Source of the DNA: Drosophila persimilis
Lineage: Eukaryota; Arthropoda; Insecta; Diptera; Drosophilidae
NCBI RefSeq assembly: GCF_003286085.1
Contig: NW_020825294.1
Location: 13,662,501-13,726,500, forward strand
Direction of reading: 5' to 3'
DNA length: 64,000 bases
Shown: positions 9,109 to 21,100 of the stretch, piece after piece
Position numbering within the stretch: the stretch's first letter is position 1
How the letters are laid out: every line of letters starts with the position of its first letter
Position numbers and translations under genes: made by a program
The notes under the pieces: model-generated
What the model saw: only the letters and a program-made list of their open reading frames with translations
Told to the model about the DNA's origin: nothing
Databases searched by the model: none

Positions 9109-12100
9109 CTAGGGAGAAAAATGTTCAATTAAAATGTAAATTATAATTCATTTTTCATTATATGATTGCTCACATTCAGTAACGTTTCGAACGCTTTGTC
9201 TATGGGGGAAATATCATCGATGGCTACTCTTGTTATACAGTTATAACGATATTCTTTTACTCCCACTATTCCATCACTATCTATATCCAGCAGTTTAAAG
9301 TTGGATTCAATGAATGCTCTCATCGCCTGCAAAAAAAGATACAAAAATATAGTTTGTTATACCCCTATGCGTGGTAATATCCTTCTCCCAAATATTTAGA
9401 TAACAGTCGGATGATAGTTCGTTGTTGGAAAGGGAGAGGGAGAGAAAGCTATTTAAACGATGCACAGTGGGGCCTCAGCGGAAAAAAGATTGTTCGGAGC
9501 AGAACCCAGCCGATTAGTTGCTTGCCAAATAGCACCTAATTCTTGGCCGTCAGCCGCTTATTTTGTTTGTTACTTATGTCTATGTCACTCATTTGTTTGT
9601 TAAAGCTTTGCGCGTGCTTGCCCTGCTAAGCGCTCTCTGCCAGCTCGCTCTTCGCTATCTCCGCTTTGCGTCTGCCTACCGACGTCAGCCGAGCGAAGCT
9701 GCGCTCAGCGATCGGAGCGGCCATGTAAAGGGCAGGCAAGCCACACTTGCAATTTGGATGTCACGCATTAAAGAACATTTCGTAATTTTATTTCTGCGCC
9801 GAGTTTTATTTAATTCGAAATAATTAGTCGGCCGATTGGGGATAAAAAACATTATCTCCACAAAGATGAAAAGTAGTTTTGTGAGTGAGCAATTAGTGTG
9901 TGCATTAATTAATTAAATTAATTTTTATCAGGGAACGTTAAAAAAAATTGAAATATAACAATAAACATTAAAAATTATTTATGTTATATAAATCGTAAAT
10001 TTAAGTTTATTTCTGATATCGCTTAATACGACTAAAATAAGATTTTGGTGTATTCCATGCTTCCGTAGCATATTTTCTTCACATTGAGTTATTTAGATAA
10101 AATAAGTGCTATTATTTTTATTTTTTTTATAATCAGGAATGTGTTTTGTATTTTTGATTATAAAATAATATCACTGATAAAAATTATGTTGTTTGCTGTT
10201 ACTGTTAGAGCACGTAATATTTCTGTTTTCGAATATCTTTGAAATTGTGGATGCGACAGATTTTCGCCTTTTGTGGATGCGGAAGTAGCAGTGACATATT
10301 TTATTTATTTCTTTATTAAATTAACAAATTATCTGTTAATAATGGTACTTAGTTACTAAAGGCGGAAAAATATAAGTTAAAAGTTAGCTAAATTTAAGTG
10401 ATTATAAATATTGCATGCAATTAGTTTAAGAGACAGTTCAGGAGATAGGGTTTGGCACAGGGAGCTATAATTATAGCATCAGCATAATTAGACCTACGTA
10501 TGGGTAGACGGATAGGCCTAAAAGTACGGGTAGGTCTAGATGGAACGGCCAAGTCAATCTCACCCAAGAGAGTTTGGGAGTCAACAGTCCCGAGAAGGGG
10601 CTTGTGAACGAACATTACGCCATTACATATTATGCGATGGTGCAACGACGGCAGGTCAATAAGATTTAGCCTAGACCGGTAGGGTGGCAAGATTCTACCC
10701 GAGTCCCAGTTAAAGTTGCGAAGGGAAAAAATTAAAAATGCTTTTGCACGGATTCAATAACAGCCTGCTTCTCTTTATACTGCGGGCTCCATACACAATA
10801 ACAATACTCCAATATAGGACGTACTAACGAGATGTACAGTTGTTTCGTAACGTACGGGTCGTCAAACTCCTTGGACCAGCGCTTGATGAACGCTAAAACA
10901 CCCTTAGCTTTATTTACAGTTACAGCTATATGGGTGTTAAAACACATCTTATGATCAAAAAGGACTCCGAGGTCATTTGAACTCAAAATTCGCTCAAGGA
11001 CATGATTTTTTTTTTTTTTTTTTTTTTTTACGTTGGACGTTGACTAGCAATGACTGCATCTATCAAGAGGCGATGCAATTACTGCACCGTCAAGTGGCCC
11101 GTGTGACACCAGCAGAAGGCTGTTACGCGCGGATCCCAGGCAAAACGCAGCCCTCCTCCCGCCCAACCGACCGAGGGGCGCTGCCGCATGACGCGCGGTG
11201 CGTAGCCGAACCAAACGCGAGCATGCAAGAAAGATAGATATTAGACTAACATTCGAGGAAAATTAGCACTAAACTTATTAAGAAATTAAGCATGCAATAA
11301 AATACAAAATACAAATACCACTACAATTACTAATTACTAGAAAGGTGTGTAAGGATTAGTAATTTAATAAGAGGAAGAGAATTAGTGGAGGATATAATAT
11401 GGTAGAGGGAATTATAATCCGAGCATAAGACCCTAAACGGTTCATGCAAGGAATAATTCGATCTACAAAGTGGAAGGAGCAACGGTATAAAGTTTCTAGT
11501 CAGTCTAATAGGAATCGTGAAGTTTATGCGGCTCAACAGATCAGGGCTGTCTATGTCACCCCTGATCAAGTTGTGCATAAATATCACACCAAGCATTTTT
11601 CTACGGTTAACTAAGGATGGGAGGTTTACTAATAATAGTCTACTAGAGTAAGATGGGAGTCTTACACCCGCATCCCAGTTAAGGCCCCGCAGAGCAAAGA
11701 GTAAAAAGTTTTTCTGTACTGATTCTATACGGTCCTGGTGTACTTTGTACTGAGGGCACCATACACAGGAGCCGTATTCTAAGATCGGACGAACAAGCGA
11801 GGTATAGAGAGTCTTTGTTATATAGGGGTCGTCAAATTCCTTTGACCACCTCTTTATAAACCCAAGCACGCCCATGGCCTTATTTACCATGGTAGAAATG
11901 TGTTCGGAAAACTTTAACTTGGGATCTAACATAACACCCAGATCATCCACCAGGGTAATTCTCTCAAGAGAACCCCCAAATAGGGTGTAGGGAGCCAACA
12001 AAGGGTTAGAACGATGAAATGTCATAACTTTGCATTTCGAGGCATTAAGGTGTAACAAGTTTGCACAACACCATGACTGAAAGCTATTGAGATCGGATTG

Positions 12101-15100
12101 CAAGCGAGAATGAAATGAAATGTCCTTGTACTGGACACAGAGTTTAACATCATCCGCATACATTAGTACTCGAGAGTATGTTATTACTGAAGGCAAGTCA
12201 TTAATAAAGAGTGTGAAGAGTAAGGGGCCTAGATGGCTGCCCTGTGGTACTCCCGAAGAAACCTTTACTGGTAAAGAACATATGGCACAAAATGAGGAGC
12301 ACGACGGTAAAATGTCATAAGTTTGCATTTGGAAAGGTTCAGAAAAAGAAGATTAGTTGAACACCACAATAGTAGTTCACTTAGATCAAGTTGAAGGCGT
12401 GTGTGCAAATACCAATCAGAGTAAGAAAGACAGATTTAAACATCATCAGCATACATTAGTGTAGTAGAGTATGTTATAACTTGAGGAAGGTCATTCACAA
12501 ATAAAATAATCAGAAGCGGGCCCAGATGAATTCCCTGTGGCACACCTGAAGTAACATTAACAGTATTTGACAACACGTTAGAAAACAAAACACGTTGAGT
12601 ACGGTTAGAGCGATAGGACAAAATCCAATCTTGAAGATTCATTGGGAACCCTAATAAAGAGAGCTTGTGAATAAGCAGAGAATGGTTCACAGAATCGAAT
12701 GCCTTGCTGAAGTCCATAAAAACTACATCCTTCTGCAAACCAATTTGAAAACCACGGTGGATTAGGTTAGAAAACTCAAGAAGGTTAGTCGATGTTGAAC
12801 GATGTCTGAAAAAACCGTGTTGCGACGGAGATATCAAGCTGCAACAAAGATGTTGCAGTTGCCGGGTGACCAGGAACTCAAGAAGCTTCGGGATGGCGGA
12901 AAGCTTTGCGATACCACGATAGTTTTCAATGTTTGATCTTGAACCTTTTTTGTGAAGCGGAATGATGTAGGACTCATTCCAAATTACTGGAAGACAAGAC
13001 TGTTCCAAGGAGAGGTTGAAGAGAAAGGTCAAGGGTTTGCAAAGGGACTGGGCACAGTGTTTTAAGATGCAACTTGGTACCTTATCTGGACCCGCAGAAA
13101 ACGATATGTCCATAGATGACAAACCTTCCAGAACAACGCTTTCCTCGAAAAAGGGCAGAAAAATTCTGTTAGCTTGAGGTAGCTGGTACGGATACGGATT
13201 GGATGCGTTGTAAATTTGAGACGAGTACGTTGTTTAGAAAAAGGTAGCGAATAAATTTGCAATACCAACAGCAGAAGCTTCTGTTTTGTTCTAATAATGA
13301 CGGGACGGAGGAAAAGCATTTGACTTACGCTTAGAGTTAACGAACGAATAGAATTTTTTAGGATCTCTACGGAAGTTACTACTACTTTGTGAAAGGTAAT
13401 GATTATAACACTGACTATTGATGACAAGGAACAGAGAGCGAGCGGAGGAGTATAGAGCTAAGGCCGACGTGGAGCCCGACTTCTGGTACTTTTTATAGAG
13501 CCGGGATTTATTATTTTTTAAGTATGACAAATACTTGGAGAACCAGGGACGCTTGGACGATACAGGTACAGTGATATCTGGAACAAGAGTATTAAGGGCG
13601 GAGTAAATAGAACTATAAAACGAGTTAACAGTTGCATCTATGTTCGGTAATGAAAGAAACGAGCAATCAACACGCGAGAGATGTAGATCTAAATCGATAA
13701 AGTTTGTTTTGCGAAAACACTTTATGTGACAAGGAGCCATGGAACTGTCAGCAACTCCAGATTGTGTACACTCCAGGGATATCAACAAAGTTGGATGGTA
13801 AGGATCTTCAGGGAGTGATATTGGGCTTGCTCTAGATACCGTAGCAAGAGAAGCATCGTTAACAAAAACGAGGTCAAGAAGTCTGTCCCAAATGTTTTTA
13901 ACGGTATTAATTTGGACAAGGGAAATATCCGTTAGCCCATTGATAAAGTCATTATGGCAATTGGGAAACAACAGGTTAGCGTCATCACAAGGCAGCCAAG
14001 AAAGAAATGGGAGGTTAAAGTCCCCCATGACAATAATTCGATCATTGCAGAAACAACAGTATTAATTGCTGAGAGGTGGTGTAAGTAAAGCTCAGCATCA
14101 GACCTGGGAGGAATGTAAGAGCAGGTTAAATAGAAAAATGCGGAGCCAACACGAGCTTTGACTGCAACAAATTTAATTCCATGGATGTTATTGAATGGGA
14201 ATAACTCAGATGAAAAATTGTTTCCGGACATCCAGAAACCCAATTCGAGTCTGTCTCATAAATGTGCGCATTTCGGCCTCAATGTCCCGACAAGCCAGGC
14301 TCATGCGTTTCGAGATCAGATCATTTAGCCGGCCAAAATTTCCACCACCAGCACATTTTATGTGAGCAAAATTGTCGCACAGCCAGCACCTAAGAAATGA
14401 ATGACCAATGATTACACCACCGAATTCACATTTCTTTGCACTACAAACGATTGCCATCATTGACAGCAGTAGAATCACTGTGCACGAATAATAAAAGAAC
14501 GGAGTGGGAGCGCAGGTAAAATGGGAGAGCAGACAGCAGAGTGAGCCAGACAATCAGCTGCAGCGGCAATAATTCAAAGCAGATGATCCAACGAAGTGCA
14601 CAAAACGAGCAGTAAACTCACCAAAGCAGAGACACAAAAGAAAAGTCCACAGAGAGGGAGAGTATAGGCAATCCAGAGAGAGTGAAAGCAACAATGCGAG
14701 CAGCCCGCTTATGCTCACGAGAGAGTGTGGGCGATGCAAACGCTGATGCGCGAGAACAGTGCACACCGAAGAAGCGATAACGAAAAGCAGACTGGGCAAA
14801 AAACAATAACAAATTGCCTGCACGAGTCCGATGCGTTACGTTGCAAATATTGAATTTATATTAAACACTTGTTTACAAATAAAACACTGGTGGTTAACAC
14901 AAAGTAGAATCAAATTAAAGAGATGCGATGATATATCAAAACAAAATCACAACAATGTTGTATGATATTTAGGCAAAGGGCGGAGAATGCGGGAGCAAGA
15001 AAAAAACAGAATGTTAAAGGGTTACGTAGTAAGCTCGGCATTCTTTTCTGGGATAGTGTTGCAATTGATTCCCACGTTATTGTGTTTACTGAAACCTGGT

Positions 15101-18100
15101 TAAAGCCGGATATTCTCAGTTCCAAGGTGTTGGCAGGTCGGTACACATTTTTTAGAAAGGACCGTTCGTCTCGACGTGCAGGAGGGGTTCTGATTGCAGT
15201 GGACTCTAACTTCACGTCGGAACACTTCACAGTCCAGGTTCAACAGGAACTGAAATTTCTGTGTGTAAAACTGATTCTTCCCGCTTCCGCTATATTCATT
15301 ACTTGCTCGTATATTCAACCTTCTTCGGATATCTCTATTTATGAGCAGCACTTGTCCGCTTTAGCCGCTGTTTCTTCCTCGCTATCAGATAAAGATCATA
15401 TGATAGTTCTTGGTGACTTCAACTTGCCAGGAACTGTTTGGTCTTCGGTAATCGGGTCTAGTAACCTAGTGCCCATGTCACAACATGACTTTGTTGACGG
15501 CTTGCTTGACCTGTCCTTGTCTCAAGACAATCATGTGAAAAACTCCTTGGGTCGATTGCTTGATCTGTGCTTTGTATCGGATCCGAGCATAGTGATGTTA
15601 GCCTGAGCCCTTCCGCTCACTATACCTGAAGACGCCTACAATCCTACTTTCGAAGTGTCGCTAGATATAGGACCAACTTTATTGGATCGGTCGAGTAGAC
15701 GACCTGAACGTGACCGCTGCTTTCGTAAAGCCGAGTTGCGAAGCTTAATAACCTCATTAGGGATTTGGTTGGTCCGCTTTGTACTTGTGCACTGATGTCA
15801 TAAAAGGCACAAACATTTTTTACAATGCTCTTGGCACATTTTTTGATTCTTGTGTCCCGCTTTCTTGTCTGAATAGATCTGGAAAACCCCCTTGGTTTAC
15901 CAAAGAGTTATCCAGCCTAAAAAACTTATAATCAAGATTTTATAAAAAATTTCAGGAAGTTGGTTATTCTACTTCTCACTCTCGATATGTAATAGCTCGG
16001 TCAAACTTTTCAGTTCTTAATGCACAATGCTATAAGAACTACCTATCTCAATGCAGGATACGTTTTTCTCAGGACCCTAGACAGTTTTACTGCTTCATAA
16101 ACAGTAAGCGTAGAACGTCCGCACACCCATCCTCGCTATCATTTCGTAATACGTCGGCAAACAATGATCAGGCAATTGCCGATCTTTTTGATCAATTTTT
16201 TCAAACCACCTATTCTAAGGAAAGCTACTCTGGTCAACCGTACCCATACGGATTACCGAGGTCGAACGGCATTTTCAATCCCTTGTTAAATGAATGTTTT
16301 TTACTTCGTGATCTTCGACAAGTTAAGCCGGTGTTTTCACAGGGTCCAGACGTGGTTCCAGGTTGTGTACTCAGGTACTGTGCCAAGGCTCTGTGTGGAC
16401 CCTTGCTTAAACTATTCACCCTGCCCATCAATTCTTCTTGCTTCCCCCCGATCTGGACGAAATCGTTTATAATTCCTGTCCATAAAAAAGGTAGCAAATC
16501 TGACGCAAAAAATTATAGAGGTATAGCAAAGTTATCCGCTATTCCCAAATTGCTTGAGAAGGTTTTAACGCCGCACTTGCAACATCTCCGCAAGTCACTT
16601 ATATCTCTAACTCAGCATGGGTTTATAAGGCGACGATCAACTATCACTAACTTGTTAGAGTTTACCTCTTTCATTATTAAAGGCTTTCAAGGTAACTTAC
16701 AGACGGATGTTATTTACACTGAGTTTAGAAAACCATTCGACTCTGTAAACCATTCCCTTTTAGCGCATACACTTGACATTTTAGGGTTTCCGCCCAACCT
16801 CCTGAGATGGATTTCTAGCTATCTTTGTTTCAGGTCTCAAAGAGTCCTCTTCAAAAAATCTCTCTTTTTAGCAGTAAAGGTTTCTTCGGAAGTACCACAG
16901 GGCAGCCATCTGGGCCCCTTACTCTTCACACTCTTTATTAATGACTTGCCTTCAGTATTAACATACTCTCGAGTACTTATGCATGCGGATGATGTTAAAC
17001 TCTGTGTCCAGTATAAGGACATTTCATTCCATTCTCGCTTGCAATCCGATTTCAATAACTTTCAGTCATGGTGTTGTGCAAACTTGTTACACCTTAATGC
17101 CTCGAAATGCAAAGTTATGACATTTCATCGTTCTAGCCCTTTGTTGGCTCTCTATACCCTATTTGGTGGTTCTCTTGAGAGAATGGTGGATGATCTGGGT
17201 GTTATGTTAGACCCCAACTTAAAGTTTTCCGAACACATTTCTACCATGGTAAATAAGGCCATGGGCTTGCTTTGGTTTATAAAGAGGTGGTCAAAGGAAT
17301 TTGACGACCCCTATATAACAAAGACTCTCTATACCTCGCTTCTTCGTCCGATCTTAGAACACGACTACTGTGTATGGTGCCCTCAGTACAAAGTACACCA
17401 GGACCGTATAGAATCAGTACAGAAAAACTTTTTACTCTTTACTCTGCGGGGCCTTAACTGTGATGAAGGTGTGAGACTCCCATCTTTCCTGCATGCTCGC
17501 TTAACAGCCTTCTGCTGGTGTCACACGGGCACACGGCCTCTTGAAAGATGCAGTCACTGCATGTCAACGTCCGAAAAAAAAAACGAGGGGGAACGTTGTG
17601 AGTTGCTGCGGACACCGCAACTCTACAGTTATACCCGATACTTAGTCAGTATGGCTTTCCTCCGGCAGACGCCGCTAATATTAAACGACACGACAAAGAG
17701 TGCGTGCGAGAGAGACAGAAAATCGGTCTGTGCGTGACGTCGGGCGCTGCGTAGCCACTGCAAATTGATTTGTTCCTGTTGGCTATAAAAATTATCTGAT
17801 CTGATCCAGACTCAGCAATCTGATAGATATGGTCATTCTCTATGATTCTGCGTTTTTAGTTTTCTCGAATCTGCTATATTGTGGATGCAACAGATTTTCG
17901 TCCTTTGTGGGGGCGGATGGGGGTGGGGCGAAATTCTGAGATATACGTTTTATAGTGACATCTTAAAGGAGTGTGTGTACCAAATTTGGTTACTTTAGCC
18001 TTAATAGTCTCTGAGATTTGTGGTTGCCCCAGATTTTCGTACTATGCGGGGGCGGAAGGGGGTGCGGCGAAATTTTGACACAAAACGGTCAAGGTCCGAT

Positions 18101-21100
18101 ATCACAGGAGTGTGGATACCAAATTTGGTTGCTCTAGCTTTTATGGGTTCTGAGATCCTTGAACTCATATTTTGCAATTGGCAAAACCGACCATGAAACC
18201 TGTGTGTTAGAGTTAGACAGAGCGAGAAAGAGTGAAATTGTTTTCGTGATTCTGGCTATAATAATTATACAATCTGGTTCAGATTTTGCACTCTAGAAGA
18301 TATAGTCATCTTCTACGATTCTGCGTTTTTGGTTTTCTTGTATCTTTAAAATTGTGGATGCCACAGATTTTCGCCCTTTGTGGGGGCGGAAGTGGGCGGG
18401 GCAAAGTTTTGAAATATTTTTGTAGCAGTGACATATCACAGAAGTTTGGATCCAAAACATCGTTGCTCTAGCTCTTATAGTCTTTGAGCATTAGGCGCTG
18501 AAGGGGACGGACAGACGGACGGACAGACAGACGGACAGACGGACGGACGGACAGACGGACAGACAGACATGGCTCAATCGACTCGGCTATTGAATATATA
18601 TACTTTATGGGGTCGGAAACGATTCCTTCTGAACGTTACACACATCCACTTTTACCACAAATCTAATATACCCCAATACTCATTTTGAGTATCGGGTATA
18701 AAAAGACTTCTGTGTATGTCATTGCTACAAAAATATTTCAAAACTTCGCCCCGCCCACTTCCGCCCCCACAAAGGACGAAAATCTGCGGCATCCACATTT
18801 TTAAGGATACGAGAAAACCAAAAACGCAGAATCGTAGAGGATGACTATATCTTCTAGAGTGCAAAATCTGAACCAGATCATATAATTATTATAGCCAGAA
18901 TCAAGAAAACAATTTCATTCTTTCTCGCTCTGTCTCTCTCTAACACACAGGTTTCATGGTCGGTTTTGCCAATTGCAAAATATGAGTTCAAGGATCTCAG
19001 AACCCATAAGAGCCAGAGCAACCAAATTTGGTATCCACACTCCTGTGATATCGGACCTTGACCGTTTTGTGTCAAAATTTCGCCCCACCCCCTTCCGACC
19101 CCACAACCGACGAAAACCTGTTGCATCCACAATATTGCAGATTCGAGAAAACTAAAAACGCAGAATCATAGACAACGACCATATCTACGGGAACGTTGTG
19201 AGTTGAAGCGGACACCGCAACTCTACAGTTATACCCGAGACTAAGTCAGTATGGCTCTCCTCCGGCAGACGCCGCTAATATTAAACAACACGACAAAGAG
19301 TGCGTGCGAGAGAGACAGAAAATCAGTCTGTGCGTGACGTCGGGCGCTGCGTAGCCACTGCAAATTGATTTGTTCCTTTTGGCAATAAAAATGCTCTGAT
19401 CTGATCCAGATTCGGCAATCTGATAGATATGGTCGTTGTCTATGATTCTGCGTTTTTAGTTTTCTCGTATCTTCAAAATTGTGGATGCCACAGATTTTCG
19501 TCCTTTGTGGGGGCGGAAGTGGGCGGGGCGAAGTTTTGAAATATTTTTGTAGCAATGACATACACAGAAGTCTGGATCCGAAACATCGTTGCTCTAGCTC
19601 TTATAGTCTTTGAGCACTAAGCGCTGAAGGGGACGCACAGACGGACAGATGGACGGACGGATAGACAGACAGGGCTCAATCGACTCGGCTATTGATGCTG
19701 ATCAAGAATATATATACTTTATAGGATCGGAAACGATTCCTTCTGGACGTTACACACATCCACTTTTACCACAAATCTAATATACCCCAATACTCATTTT
19801 AAGTATCGGGTATACAAAAAATTAAATTTACTTGTGTATATTTAGGGGAGGTGTGCTGGCTGTGGGCATTCCCTAGTTATGGACGCAAGCAGACGCTACT
19901 GATCTGAGTGTTGTGATTCGTGATTGTTGACAAGGTTTTCTTACTGATAACGAAACAAATATATACATTTTTGCAGTAGCTATGAGCATAATAAAGAAAA
20001 TAGTGTAATACAAAAAATTTAAAAGAAACTTTTTTGAAGTGCGATTTTTAAAATTTTAATTAATGCTAAACTGGTTGAAAACTGCGTAGTATCGTTCAGT
20101 ACGTATTTAAGAAATTTTTCTATGCAGTTCACGTGATTTTAGCTAAGTTAACACTGAAAAAATCATTTAACATAGTCAATGGGAAAACGTGCTATCTCTT
20201 TTTATTCTTGGTGTAAGTAAAAGCTCTTTAAATACAAAAATTTAATTTTCTCTTTCTTTGCTGTGCTTTCCTTTCATGTTTTTTCGTTTTTAGCTGATTT
20301 TTTAAGGGTACCCACAACCAATTACAAAACCATTTTGTGTAATATTTAACATGACTAAATTCTTGATAACATTTTTTTAGTTGACGGACTTAATTTAGTT
20401 AACTGACAATTACCTAATACCTCTAGCTTCGTCAAAAGCTATCAGGCATAAGGAAACGTTATGCCGATGAAATTTCAATATTTTCATAAGTGAGGAGAGA
20501 AATAAAAGAATTGAAATAGCGTGTAACTTAACGTCGAATTCAGCTCTTACCTGGGGGAATTCTTCATACTTTTTGCCCACACAAGTTTTCTTGACCGCAT
20601 CTTTAAACTCTTGATTAGATATTTTTCCATCCTAAAAAATATATAAAAAAAAATATATATATTTTAAAATATATACAAAAACGAGGGGGAACGTTGTGAG
20701 TTGCTGCGGACACCGCAACTCTACAGTTATACCCGATACTATGTCAGTATGGCTCTCCTCCGGCAGACGCCATTAATATTAAACGACACGACAAAGAGTG
20801 CGTGCGAGAGAGACAGAAAATCAGTCTGTGCGTGACGTCGGGCGCTGCGTAGCCACTGCAAATTGATTTGTTCCTGTTGGCTATAAAAATTATCTGATCT
20901 GATCCAGACTCAGCAATCTGATAGATATGGTCATTCTCTATGATTCTGCGTTTTTAGTTTTCTCGAATCTGCAATATTGTGGATGCAACAGATTCTCGTC
21001 CTTTGTGGGGGCGGAAGGGGGTGGGGCGAAATTCTGAGATATACGTTTTATAATGAGATCTAACAGGAGTGCGGATACCAAATTTGGTTACTCTAGCCTT

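Noticed and set aside
14554-14823. 89-codon Leu/Ser-rich minus-strand frames
   Set aside because: They fall in the presumed 5' UTR of LINE A, upstream of the ORF1 start at 14457. No homology expected or seen.
18286-18471. Recurrent small ORFs of about 60-80 codons in DINE-like elements (also 18652, 18878, 21384, 32478, 50501)
   Set aside because: They recur because the repeat recurs. The frames differ between strands, lack conserved domains and are broken in other copies. The elements are non-autonomous.
18500-18570. GACGGACAGAC arrays as a satellite or CRISPR-like array
   Set aside because: They are the short (GTCY)n tract internal to each DINE/mini-me-type element, with no unique spacers.
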